Positions 54,280-63,324 of a stretch of DNA of 64,000 bases are shown here, one piece after another; the stretch's first letter is position 1, and the number at the start of each line of letters is the position of its first letter. The DNA is from UBA4416 sp020846025. GTDB lineage: Bacteria > Bacteroidota > Bacteroidia > B-17B0 > Aurantibacillaceae. The stretch spans positions 1 to 64,000 of the forward strand of contig CAUJDD010000079.1 in assembly GCA_963169295.1 (NCBI GenBank), in the 5' to 3' direction. The notes beneath the pieces were generated by a model. The model did not search any database and had not been told where the DNA came from. It saw only the letters and a list, made by a program, of their open reading frames with translations. Made by a program: the position numbers and the translations under genes.

Positions 54280-55577
54280 AAAAATTATTACTCATCGTAT
54301 TCTTGCTGTCGGTAGGAATTGCCAAATCACAAAAAGTTGAAAAACTAAGAGTTGGTGAAAAAATTGCATTCTCAAAAATAACCGTTATTAATCAAAACCA
54401 TAAGGACACACACATTGAACTACCCAATGGTAAAACAATGATTGACCGTTTTGTACTTATTTATTTTTATTCTCCAGATAAACCCATTAAAGAATTAATG
54501 GCTTTTAATAATGAAGTAGAGCGCATTTTAAATAAATTTCAAAACAACAGCTGTAAAGGCGCTAGTGAAATTGAGTACGTTACTATTTGTGCAAGCAAGG
54601 ATTTTAAGACATGGGAAAATATTTTAAATGAAACTGGTTACAACAAACCTAAATTTACAGGAAAGAAAACAAACGGCTTAGCAGAAAAGGGGTTAAAAGA
54701 TAAATTACTAGAAATTTTTAAGGTAACTGATATGCCCAGTTTGTTTTTAGTAAACCCTAAAGGACGATTATACCTCGAAACAAATAATGTAGAAGAGCTT
54801 AATAAAACTTTTTTAAACATTTGTAGAAACTCAAGTAACGCCACTGCCGATTTAACGGGAAAAATATTAGGAGGCGAAAAAGGAAGAACACCGCTTGCAG
54901 AACAAAAAGTATATTTAATTAAAGGCGAAAATGATACCATTAACAAAACACTCACCGATAATTTTGGTGATTTTGTATTTAAGCAAGTAGATACAACACA
55001 AAAATTAAGCATCAGATTAGAAGCCAGTGCTATAAATTTAAAAAGTCAAAAAGTATATTTAGCTAAACAAAGCGGCGAAGTGGTGTCCGAATTTAAAAAA
55101 TCAAGTTCAGGAACATTTGAGTATAAACTTTTAACAGTAGATGTAGCCACATTATCAGAAATTGAAGATGAAGAAGATATAACCATGAAGTATAAAAAAT
55201 TCAGCAGTTCTAATAAAAAAGATTTTACCATTGCTGAAAATATTTATTATGACTTAGGTAAATACAATATCGTTACTCAAAGCGAAATTATATTAGACAA
55301 AGTGATTGGTATTATGAATGCCTCTCCAAACGTAAAATTGGAAGTGATTTCACATACAGATGCCCAAGGCGATGATGCCGCTAACTTAAAGCTATCCGAA
55401 CAACGATCGGAAGCTGTTATCAATTATTTAATAAGCAAAGGAATTAGCACATCAAGATTAAAAGGTATTGGAAAAGGCGAACATGAAATTAGAAATAGAT
55501 GTACCAATGGCGTGTCTTGTTCGGATAAAGAACATGAATACAACCGAAGAACCGAATTCAAATTTATTAAGAACTGA
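54276..55577 (+). CDS. OmpA-like protein with thioredoxin-like N-domain, paralogue 2
   Basis: 433 residues, same architecture as its upstream neighbour. Signal peptide (LLSVGIAKS), thioredoxin-like N-domain (FVLIYFYSPDKPIKELMAFN, YVTICASKDFKTWENIL, VTDMPSLFLVNPKGRLYLE; the last has the cis-Pro-like MPS but there is no CxxC), beta-sandwich (LGGEKGRTPLAEQKVYLI, NFGDFVFKQV, VYLAKQSGEVV) and OmpA-like domain (ISHTDAQGDDAANLKLSEQRSEAVINYL, NRCTNGVSCSDKEHEYNRRTEF). The GEVV-SEF/GSF and NRC-NGV-CSDKEHEYNRRTEF motifs are nearly the same in both, showing recent duplication of the C-terminal part. Overlap of four bases (ATGA) indicates coupled translation. Confidence 0.85.
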   Translation: MKKLLLIVFLLSVGIAKSQKVEKLRVGEKIAFSKITVINQNHKDTHIELPNGKTMIDRFVLIYFYSPDKPIKELMAFNNEVERILNKFQNNSCKGASEIEYVTICASKDFKTWENILNETGYNKPKFTGKKTNGLAEKGLKDKLLEIFKVTDMPSLFLVNPKGRLYLETNNVEELNKTFLNICRNSSNATADLTGKILGGEKGRTPLAEQKVYLIKGENDTINKTLTDNFGDFVFKQVDTTQKLSIRLEASAINLKSQKVYLAKQSGEVVSEFKKSSSGTFEYKLLTVDVATLSEIEDEEDITMKYKKFSSSNKKDFTIAENIYYDLGKYNIVTQSEIILDKVIGIMNASPNVKLEVISHTDAQGDDAANLKLSEQRSEAVINYLISKGISTSRLKGIGKGEHEIRNRCTNGVSCSDKEHEYNRRTEFKFIKN

Positions 55578-55641
55578 CAAAATTTCGGGAATTTGCAATT
55601 GGCAAACATATTGATATCTAGAGAGTATAAATACTATAATT

Positions 55642-56199
55642 ATGGAACAGAACGAGAAAGAACCGATTAATTCAGCGGAAGATACGCAAGCAAACCATAT
55701 TGAAACAGAAAACAACGAAAAAGTTGAGGAAAATGTGGCAGAAAACGAAGTGAAAAACACCGATACTGACGCCAAAATAGCAGAACTCAACGATAAGTAT
55801 ATTCGTTTATATTCAGAGTTTGATAACTATAGAAAACGCACTATAAAAGAAAAAGCAGATATTATTCGCTCGGCTGGCGAAGAGGTTTTTAAAGCCATAT
55901 TACCTGTTATTGATGATTTTGAAAGAGCTATTAAGGCAAATGAATTAGTAACCGATGCTGAACCAATAAAAGAAGGCGTTACTTTAATTTATAATAAACT
56001 TAAAACATCTATAACCTCTAAAGGCTTAGAAGTACTTGAATCAATTGGTAAACCATTTGATGATTCGTATATGGAAGCCATCACCTCTATTCCAGCACCA
56101 AGCGAAGATATGAAAGGAAAAATAATAGATGAGGTAGAAAAAGGGTATAAAGTAGGCGATAAAGTGATTCGTTTTGCAAAGGTAGTTGTAGCAAGTTAA
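55642..56199 (+). CDS. grpE: GrpE nucleotide exchange factor
   Basis: 185 residues, normal length. It releases ADP from DnaK in the Hsp70 cycle. An acidic N-terminus rich in Glu and Asn (1-50) is followed by the long coiled helix (AKIAELNDKYIRLYSEFDNYRKRT), with the family Phe-Asp-Asn-Tyr motif, and the head domain (LEVLESIGKPFDDSYMEAI, EKGYKVGDKVIRFAKVVV). DnaJ follows 11 bases downstream in the same orientation. No upstream CIRCE element was noticed. Confidence 0.97.
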   Translation: MEQNEKEPINSAEDTQANHIETENNEKVEENVAENEVKNTDTDAKIAELNDKYIRLYSEFDNYRKRTIKEKADIIRSAGEEVFKAILPVIDDFERAIKANELVTDAEPIKEGVTLIYNKLKTSITSKGLEVLESIGKPFDDSYMEAITSIPAPSEDMKGKIIDEVEKGYKVGDKVIRFAKVVVAS

Positions 56200-56210
56200 T
56201 TTAAAAACAC

Positions 56211-57359
56211 ATGTCAAAAAGAGATTATTACGAGATACTAGGTGTAGCAAAAGGTGCTAGTGATGATGATATCAAAAAAGCATATCGTAAACTAGCTATT
56301 AAATATCACCCTGATAAAAACCCAGATGATAAAGCGGCTGAAGAAAAATTTAAAGAAGCTGCTGAAGCGTATGAGGTATTGAGTAATGCCGAAAAACGTC
56401 AGCGCTACGACCAATTTGGACATGCTGGTGTTGGCGGTGCTGCAGGAGGTGGCGGATTTGGTGGTGGCATGAACATGGAAGATATTTTTAGCCATTTTGG
56501 CGACATCTTTGGTGGTCATTTTGGAGGTGGCGGATTTGGTGGTGGGCGTTCTAGTGGCGGAAGACGTGTGATGAGAGGTTCTAACTTAAGAATTAAAGTA
56601 AAACTAAATCTGCAAGAAATTGCCAAGGGCGTAGAGAAAAAATTAAAAGTAAATAAATTTGTTTCTTGTAACACCTGTCATGGTAGTGGCGCTAAAAACG
56701 GACAAGTAGATACTTGCAAACAATGTAATGGTAGCGGTACACAAGTAAAAGTACAACAAACATTTTTGGGAGCTATGCAAACCCAAACCACTTGTAGTGC
56801 ATGTAATGGCGAAGGAAAAGTAGTAAAAGATAAATGTAACACTTGCCACGGCGATGGCATTGTGCGTGCAGAAGAAGTTATTTCGGTAAATATTCCGGCA
56901 GGTGTTGCAGAGGGTATGCAATTATCTGTGAGTGGTAAAGGAAACGCTGCACCTCGTGGTGGTATTAATGGTGATTTATTAGTATTGATTGAAGAGGAAG
57001 AACATGAATTACTAAAAAGAGATGGCGGTAATTTATTCTATGATTGCTACATCAACTTTGTAGATGCCGCACTTGGCACGAGTGTTGAAATTCCAACAGT
57101 AGATGGTAAAGTAAAAATAAAAGTTGATGCAGGTACACAGAGTGGTAAAGTATTGCGTTTAAAAAACAAAGGATTACCTGATGTAAACTCTTATGGACAT
57201 GGTGATTTACTGGTAAATATCAATATTTGGACACCACAAAATTTAAGTTCCGAAGAAAAGAAAATATTAGAAGGCTTACGTCAATCTAAAAACTTTACTC
57301 CAAATCCTAATCGAAAAGAAAAAGGTTTCTTTGATCGTATGAAAGAATACTTTGAGTAA
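56211..57359 (+). CDS. dnaJ: DnaJ co-chaperone
   Basis: 382 residues, type I DnaJ. J domain with HPD at 33-35 (KYHPDKN), Gly/Phe-rich linker (about 75-125, GGGFGGGMNMEDIFSHFGDIFGGHFGGG in parts), four zinc motifs C-x-x-C-x-G-x-G (CNTCHGSG, CKQCNGSG, CSACNGEG, CNTCHGDG) and the C-terminal substrate domain (PAGVAEGMQLSVSGKGNAAPRGG). Together with GrpE it drives DnaK. dnaK itself is not in the window. The stop codon is one base from the stop of the convergent bioA gene. Confidence 0.98.
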   Translation: MSKRDYYEILGVAKGASDDDIKKAYRKLAIKYHPDKNPDDKAAEEKFKEAAEAYEVLSNAEKRQRYDQFGHAGVGGAAGGGGFGGGMNMEDIFSHFGDIFGGHFGGGGFGGGRSSGGRRVMRGSNLRIKVKLNLQEIAKGVEKKLKVNKFVSCNTCHGSGAKNGQVDTCKQCNGSGTQVKVQQTFLGAMQTQTTCSACNGEGKVVKDKCNTCHGDGIVRAEEVISVNIPAGVAEGMQLSVSGKGNAAPRGGINGDLLVLIEEEEHELLKRDGGNLFYDCYINFVDAALGTSVEIPTVDGKVKIKVDAGTQSGKVLRLKNKGLPDVNSYGHGDLLVNINIWTPQNLSSEEKKILEGLRQSKNFTPNPNRKEKGFFDRMKEYFE

Positions 57360-57360
57360 A

Positions 57361-58647
57361 CTAATTCAGTTGCTCCAAGAATTTTAAAGTTATTGCGTAT
57401 AAGGTATCTAATTCGGTTTTAGTTACACAGTAAGGTGTTATAAAATACAATACATTACCAAGTGGTCTTACAATAACACCTTGTTTTAAAAAGTAGTTGG
57501 CAATATTCTCTGAGGCATTATTCAAATAATGTGTATGCTCCTCAGTATTTATTTCAAGGGCTAAAATAGTGCCTGTTTGCCTGACATCTTGCAACTTCGA
57601 GTGGTTCTTAATTTGACTTAAAAACGTATGATGACTTTTAGCAATCATTTCAATCTGCGACCATGTTTCTGGTTTTTCCATTAAATCTAAACTTGCCAAC
57701 GAAGCCGCACACGCTGTAGGATTAGCCGTATAACTATGTCCATGAAAAAAGGTTTTAGTTTTGTCTTCACTAACACAGGCATCATAAATAAATTGAGCAC
57801 AACTTGTAACACCCAATGGCATATAACCTCCCGTTAATCCTTTTGAAAGACAAAAAATATCGGGTTGTTGGTTTAAATAATCACTCGCAAAAAACTGACC
57901 TGTGCGTCCAAATCCTGTCATTACCTCATCGGCTATACAAATCACTTGATTCTCATGGCACAACTTAATTAATCGATCTAAATAGTGTGGCTCGTACATC
58001 AACATACCAGCCGCTCCTTGCACTAGAGGTTCAAAAATAAAACCAGCAATATCTTTATGGTTTTCAAACCAATTTAGCATCACTTGTTCTATCTCCTCAA
58101 TATTATCTTGGTTTGGTAAAGGAATATGAATAACATCAAACAACAAATTCTCAAAGGCATTATTAAACACATTGCGCGCGCCCACACTCATTCCACCAAA
58201 GGTATCACCGTGATAAGCGTTTTCAAAGGCAATAAATTTTCGCTTTGGAATATCTTGATTATGCCAGTATTGTAAAACCATTTTTAGAGCCACCTCTACT
58301 GAGGTAGAACCATTGTCGGAATAAAATATCTTAGTTTGATTGTTTGGTAAATGTTTTAATAAACGCTCAGCTAAGGTAACCGCAGGCTGATGTGTAAATG
58401 CACTAAAAATAGCGTGCTCTAAAGTATGTAATTGTTCAGTTACCTTTTGTGTTATATACGGATGACAATGGCCATGAAGATTAACCCACCAACTCGAAAT
58501 GGCATCTAATAATTTTTGATTTTGATCATCGTAAAAATAAGCCCCTTCGCCTTTTACAATGGGTATAGCATTATTGGCAAATTTTAAATGTGTAAACGGA
58601 TGCCACACATATTGTTTGTCTTTTTCAACTATACCATCTAAATTCAT
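57361..58647 (-). CDS. bioA: Adenosylmethionine-8-amino-7-oxononanoate aminotransferase
   Basis: 428 residues. PLP enzyme of biotin synthesis that uses SAM as amino donor to make 7,8-diaminopelargonate. Landmarks: WHPFTHLKFAN near the front, SSWWVNLHGHCHPYI, YSDNGSTSVEVALKM, AFENAYHGDTFGGMSVG, ICIADEVMTGFGRTGQFFAS with the ring-binding Asp, and the PLP Lys in CLSKGLTGGYMPLG. SSWW near residue 50 is typical of BioA rather than other omega-transaminases. It is 26 bases behind the parC-like gene on the same strand. No other bio genes are in the window. Confidence 0.95.
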   Translation of the reverse strand: MNLDGIVEKDKQYVWHPFTHLKFANNAIPIVKGEGAYFYDDQNQKLLDAISSWWVNLHGHCHPYITQKVTEQLHTLEHAIFSAFTHQPAVTLAERLLKHLPNNQTKIFYSDNGSTSVEVALKMVLQYWHNQDIPKRKFIAFENAYHGDTFGGMSVGARNVFNNAFENLLFDVIHIPLPNQDNIEEIEQVMLNWFENHKDIAGFIFEPLVQGAAGMLMYEPHYLDRLIKLCHENQVICIADEVMTGFGRTGQFFASDYLNQQPDIFCLSKGLTGGYMPLGVTSCAQFIYDACVSEDKTKTFFHGHSYTANPTACAASLASLDLMEKPETWSQIEMIAKSHHTFLSQIKNHSKLQDVRQTGTILALEINTEEHTHYLNNASENIANYFLKQGVIVRPLGNVLYFITPYCVTKTELDTLYAITLKFLEQLN

Positions 58648-58673
58648 TATTTTCTAGTGTGTGAGTAACATCT

Positions 58674-61304
58674 TTAAAAGTCAAAATTAATTTGCCCGTC
58701 TTTTCCTTTAAAATTATTTGGGTCTAATTTTTCCATTGCCCTACGGTGTAATTCCATAGGCGATAAGCCATTTCCACCGATGCTTTCATCTTCTTCCGAA
58801 AAATCTTCTAATTCAATTTCTTGTGATTCTCTTAAATTAATTTCTTTTACTTTATAAGAAGTTAATTTTTTACCCTTTGCTTTCATATTTGTAACAGGCG
58901 AAAACTCTACCAAATTAACGGTTTCATCTGGAATGTCTTTATCTTTTTGTTTTCCAAATTTCACATCAATAACTGGTTGAATTTGAGAAGTAATTAATTC
59001 AATTCTTGAATCATCGTGCTCGGTTATAATTAATGTTTTAGAAGTGGTGTTTTCAGGTAAAAAACGTTTGGTAATATATGATTTGCTTTCGCCATCATAA
59101 TACACACAAGTTAAAGTTTGCTGAGGATAAAATTTTTCAATTAAAACAATATCTTCATCAAAATGATTTAACACATCATACGTATAAAGTTTATAGTATC
59201 CTTTGCTGGTAACCGTTAAAATTTTATCTTCTCCAGCAAATTTACCTAAATACGTTCCTTTACCTTCTTTATTTAAACGATGTACAGCATCATTAAACCA
59301 ATAATCTTCGGCAGCTAAAGTTGAAGCACCTTTTGTTTTTAATAATACTTTTTTTACTGCATACTTAGTAACAATATTTCCTGTAGAAGCTCTTCCTTTT
59401 ACTGGAATCTCAGAAAAATCTACATCTAACTCAAACTTGCGTAAACCCGACACTGGTTTTAAGATAACTTGAACCGTTTCTGCTTCGCCATTGGGATTAA
59501 TTGTAAACCAATGTACAGTTGAATTTGGAGTACCTTTAGTTAAGTTATATTCTTTATCACGCGTAACACCTGTTACATTAAATCGTTTAATAAATGTAAT
59601 TCCTTTTGGTCCATCAGTATAAATCATATTATACGTGGTGCGTTCATCATTTTTCTTAAAGATGGCAATGTGTATAATATCTTTTCCAATAAATACTTTA
59701 TCAGATACTTTAAATACTTTCATAATACCTTCTTTGGTAAAGGCAATAATATCATCTAAGTCAGAGCAATCGCAAACAAACTCATCTTTCTTTAAACTCT
59801 TACCCGCAAAGCCTTCGGCACGATTCACATATAATTTTTCGCTAGCAATAATTACCTGTGTGGCGTTAATGGTTTCTAATTCTTTAGTTTCTGTTTTACG
59901 CTCTCTGCCGGCTCCATATTTCTTTTTTAAATTTTTGAAATACTCTACTGCATAATCTACTAAATTAGCTAAATGACCTTTTACAGCTTCAATTTTTGCT
60001 TCCAATTCTTTCATGTGTTCCTCTGCTTTAATAGTATCAAAGCGAGTAATACGAATCATTGGTATTTGAGTAAGGCGTTGTAAATCTTCATCTACAATTT
60101 CTCTTAATAATTTTTTACGATGCGGCTTAAATCGTTCGTATAAGTATTCATATAACGACTCTCTGGTAGAATATTTTTTAAAGTCGATATACATTTCTTC
60201 TTTAATAAATATTTTTTCGAGTGAAGAAAAATGCCATTTTTCTTCAAGTTCATTTTTTTCAATTTCTAATTCGCGACGCAACAACTCTAAAGTTTGTTGA
60301 GTTGAAATTTTTAAAATTTCACTAACGCCTAAAAAACGAGGTTTTTCATTTTCGATAATACACGCATTGGGCGAAATACTTACCTCACAATTGGTAAAGG
60401 CATATAAGGCATCAATGGTTTTATCGGGAGAAATGCCTGGTTGCAAGTGAATTAAAATCTCAACATTTTCTGCGGTATTATCCTCTACTTTTTTAATCTT
60501 TATCTTTCCCTTATCGTTTGCAGCAATAATTGAATCAATTAAAGTGCCTGTAGTAGTACTAAATGGAATCTCAGAAATAACTAAGGTTTTAGAGTTTAGT
60601 TCTTTAATACGTGCCCTAATTTTTATCTTTCCACCACGCATTCCATCTTTATAGTCGCTAAAATCGGCAATACCACCTGTTATAAAATCAGGGAAAATTT
60701 GTGCCTTGCGCCCACGAAGAATTTGAATAGAGGCATCTATCAATTCGTTGAAATTGTGTGGTAATATTTTGGTGGCTAATCCAACGGCAATACCTTCAAC
60801 ACCATGCGCTAATACTAATGGAAATTTTACAGGTAAAGTTAATGGCTCTTTGTTACGACCATCATAACTCAATCCCCAATTGGTAGTTTTAGGATTAAAT
60901 AAAACCTCTTGTCCAAATTTTGATAAACGAGCCTCAATGTAACGTGGTGCAGCTGCGCTATCGCCAGTTAAAATATTTCCCCAGTTACCTTGGCAATCAA
61001 TTAATAAATCTTTTTGCCCCATGGTAACTAAAGCATCGCCAATACTGGCATCGCCATGCGGATGATACTTCATTGTATTACCAATTAAATTGGCTACTTT
61101 GTTATATCTACCATCTTCTAATTCCCACATGCTATGTAAAATACGGCGTTGTACCGGTTTTAAACCGTCCTCCATAGCTGGTACCGCACGTTCTAATATA
61201 ACATAACTGGCGTAATCTATAAACCAATTTTTAAACATGCCCGATACATGTTTAACTCCACTTAATTCTTTGTGTTCTTGTTCGTTATTTGTATTCTCTT
61301 CCAT
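58674..61304 (-). CDS. parC: Topoisomerase IV / DNA gyrase subunit A (ParC-like)
   Basis: 876 residues. Cuts and rejoins DNA with the partner subunit at 61393. The catalytic Tyr is Tyr122 in AAAPRYIEARL; the preceding YHPHGDASIGDAL and QGNWGN complete the quinolone-pocket region. The middle is a long coiled stretch (about 350-480) and the C-terminal domain is a beta-pinwheel: repeated strand-rich motifs, but no clear gyrase-box (QRRGGKG), supporting ParC over GyrA. The end is an Asp/Glu-rich tail followed by GNGLSPMELHRRAMEKLDPNNF. Paired with the parE-like gene 88 bases upstream. Confidence 0.92.
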   Translation of the reverse strand: MEENTNNEQEHKELSGVKHVSGMFKNWFIDYASYVILERAVPAMEDGLKPVQRRILHSMWELEDGRYNKVANLIGNTMKYHPHGDASIGDALVTMGQKDLLIDCQGNWGNILTGDSAAAPRYIEARLSKFGQEVLFNPKTTNWGLSYDGRNKEPLTLPVKFPLVLAHGVEGIAVGLATKILPHNFNELIDASIQILRGRKAQIFPDFITGGIADFSDYKDGMRGGKIKIRARIKELNSKTLVISEIPFSTTTGTLIDSIIAANDKGKIKIKKVEDNTAENVEILIHLQPGISPDKTIDALYAFTNCEVSISPNACIIENEKPRFLGVSEILKISTQQTLELLRRELEIEKNELEEKWHFSSLEKIFIKEEMYIDFKKYSTRESLYEYLYERFKPHRKKLLREIVDEDLQRLTQIPMIRITRFDTIKAEEHMKELEAKIEAVKGHLANLVDYAVEYFKNLKKKYGAGRERKTETKELETINATQVIIASEKLYVNRAEGFAGKSLKKDEFVCDCSDLDDIIAFTKEGIMKVFKVSDKVFIGKDIIHIAIFKKNDERTTYNMIYTDGPKGITFIKRFNVTGVTRDKEYNLTKGTPNSTVHWFTINPNGEAETVQVILKPVSGLRKFELDVDFSEIPVKGRASTGNIVTKYAVKKVLLKTKGASTLAAEDYWFNDAVHRLNKEGKGTYLGKFAGEDKILTVTSKGYYKLYTYDVLNHFDEDIVLIEKFYPQQTLTCVYYDGESKSYITKRFLPENTTSKTLIITEHDDSRIELITSQIQPVIDVKFGKQKDKDIPDETVNLVEFSPVTNMKAKGKKLTSYKVKEINLRESQEIELEDFSEEDESIGGNGLSPMELHRRAMEKLDPNNFKGKDGQINFDF

Positions 61305-61392
61305 TATTCTTAAATCAATTTTTAAACAATTTACAACTTTAATAGGCTTAGTGAGTTGCTTTATTAATTACAGGCCTATCCAAATTGAAAAT

Positions 61393-63255
61393 TTATTTCA
61401 CTAACTCCTCTTCTAAATCTTTCTCAATAACAAGGTTATCAATTATAAATTCCTGACGCTCTTGTGTATTTTTTCCCATGTAATAATTTAATAACTGCTG
61501 AATAGAGGCTTGTTGATCAATTAACACAGGCTCTAAACGAATATCTTTTCCAATAAATAATTTAAACTCATCGGGCGATATTTCTCCTAAACCTTTAAAT
61601 CGAGTAATTTCGGGCTTAGGGCCAAGTTTTGCAATAGCCGCTTTGCGTTCTTCATCGCTATAACAATAAATGGTTTCTTTTTTATTTCTCACTCTAAACA
61701 ATGGTGTTTGCAATATATATACATGACCATTTTTCACTAAATCTGGAAAAAATTGCAAAAAGAAAGTTAATAGTAACAAACGAATATGCATACCATCTAC
61801 ATCAGCATCAGTAGCAATTACTACGTTGTTATATCTTAAATCTTCTAAAGAATCTTCGATGTTTAATGCTGCTTGTAATAAATTAAACTCTTCGTTTTCA
61901 TACACTACTTTTTTCCCAAGGCCAAAACAGTTTAATGGTTTTCCTTTTAAGCTAAATACGGCTTGCGTGTTTACATCACGTGTTTTAGTAATAGAACCAC
62001 TAGCCGAGTCTCCCTCGCAAATAAAAATAGTTGTTTCGTGGGCACGTGGATTTTTAGAATCATCTAAGTGTACTCGGCAATCGCGTAATTTACGATTGTG
62101 TAGTGATGATTTTTTAGCACGCTCGCGGGCTAGTTTTTGAATCCCAGAAAGTTCTTTTCGTTCACGCTCATTCGCAATTATTTTTGCCTCAATGGCTTTA
62201 GCAATTTCAGGATTTTTATGTAAGTAATTATCTAATTGTTGCTTAATAAAATCGCCTACAAATGAGCGCATGGATTGTCCGCCTGGTGCAATTTCTTGCG
62301 AACCAAGTTTAGTTTTAGTTTGCGATTCAAAAACGGGTTCTTGCACTTTTACCGAAATAGCCGCCACAATAGATTTACGGACATCTGTTGGATCAAAATC
62401 TTTTTTATAAAACTCACGCACCGTTTTTACAACCGCCTCTCTAAATGCTGCTTGATGTGTACCGCCCTGAGTAGTGTATTGCCCATTAACATACGAATAA
62501 TACTCTTCCGAAAAATGTTCGTTGCTATGCGTCATTGCTAACTCAATATCATCGCCTTTTAAATGAATGATGGGATATAAAATTTCACCAGTAATATTTT
62601 TTTCTAATAAATCTTTTAATCCATTATCCGATTTATAAACGGCCTCATTAAAATAAAGCGTAAGCCCTGTATTTAAAAAGGCATAATTCCACAACATTCT
62701 ATCAATGTACTCGTGTACAAAATGATACTTTTTAAAAATAGTATCATCGGGTTTAAACTCCACATAAGTACCATTGGCTTCGGTAGTAGATTGCACCTTG
62801 CTTTCTTTTAATAATTCGCCTTTCGAAAACTCAGCGGTTTTGCATTGTCCATCGCGGTAAGCAATTACTTTAAAATGAGTGGATAAAGCATTTACAGCCT
62901 TAGTACCTACTCCATTTAAACCAATAGATTTTTTAAAGGCATCGCTATCGTATTTTCCACCTGTATTAATTTTAGAAACCACATCTACTAATTTGCCTAA
63001 TGGAATACCACGCCCGTAATCTCTAATGGACACCATACCTTCTTTAACTGTTACTTCAATTTTTTTTCCGGCACCCATCATAAACTCATCAATAGAGTTA
63101 TCCATTACCTCTTTTATCAATACATAAATACCATCATCAAAAGCCGAACCGTCGCCCAACTTACCAATGTACATACCTGGGCGCATACGAATATGCTCTT
63201 TCCAATCTAACGACTTAATGCTATCCTCATTATAATTTCCTACTTGTTTTGCCAT
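61393..63255 (-). CDS. parE: Type IIA topoisomerase subunit B (ParE-like)
   Basis: 620 residues, the length of ParE/GyrB without the extra gyrase insert. ATPase (GHKL) domain: EVMDNSIDEF with the Mg-binding Asn53, YGRGIPLG, and NGVGTKAVNALS; transducer domain around 240-330 (QGGTHQAAFREA); TOPRIM domain with Glu414 in CEGDSASG (413-420) and the Asp pair in DADVDG (483-488). The C-terminus ends after TRFKGLGEI-SPDEFKLF. Paired with the parC-like gene, it decatenates replicated chromosomes and likely forms a heterotetramer with it. Confidence 0.95.
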   Translation of the reverse strand: MAKQVGNYNEDSIKSLDWKEHIRMRPGMYIGKLGDGSAFDDGIYVLIKEVMDNSIDEFMMGAGKKIEVTVKEGMVSIRDYGRGIPLGKLVDVVSKINTGGKYDSDAFKKSIGLNGVGTKAVNALSTHFKVIAYRDGQCKTAEFSKGELLKESKVQSTTEANGTYVEFKPDDTIFKKYHFVHEYIDRMLWNYAFLNTGLTLYFNEAVYKSDNGLKDLLEKNITGEILYPIIHLKGDDIELAMTHSNEHFSEEYYSYVNGQYTTQGGTHQAAFREAVVKTVREFYKKDFDPTDVRKSIVAAISVKVQEPVFESQTKTKLGSQEIAPGGQSMRSFVGDFIKQQLDNYLHKNPEIAKAIEAKIIANERERKELSGIQKLARERAKKSSLHNRKLRDCRVHLDDSKNPRAHETTIFICEGDSASGSITKTRDVNTQAVFSLKGKPLNCFGLGKKVVYENEEFNLLQAALNIEDSLEDLRYNNVVIATDADVDGMHIRLLLLTFFLQFFPDLVKNGHVYILQTPLFRVRNKKETIYCYSDEERKAAIAKLGPKPEITRFKGLGEISPDEFKLFIGKDIRLEPVLIDQQASIQQLLNYYMGKNTQERQEFIIDNLVIEKDLEEELVK

Positions 63256-63278
63256 ATCTTTTTAATTTAAAAATTAAG

Positions 63279-63320
63279 AAGTCAAAATTTAAAAGAGAAC
63301 GTACTTTTAAATTTTGACTT
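63279..63320 (-). terminator. Long AT-rich perfect hairpin
   Basis: AAGTCAAAATTTAAAAG (63279-63295) pairs perfectly over 17 bases with CTTTTAAATTTTGACTT (63304-63320), loop of 8. On the minus strand it follows the stop of the TIGR00266 gene and is followed by a T-rich run. Transcription into parE may be reduced by it. Confidence 0.75.
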
Positions 63321-63324
63321 ATTT

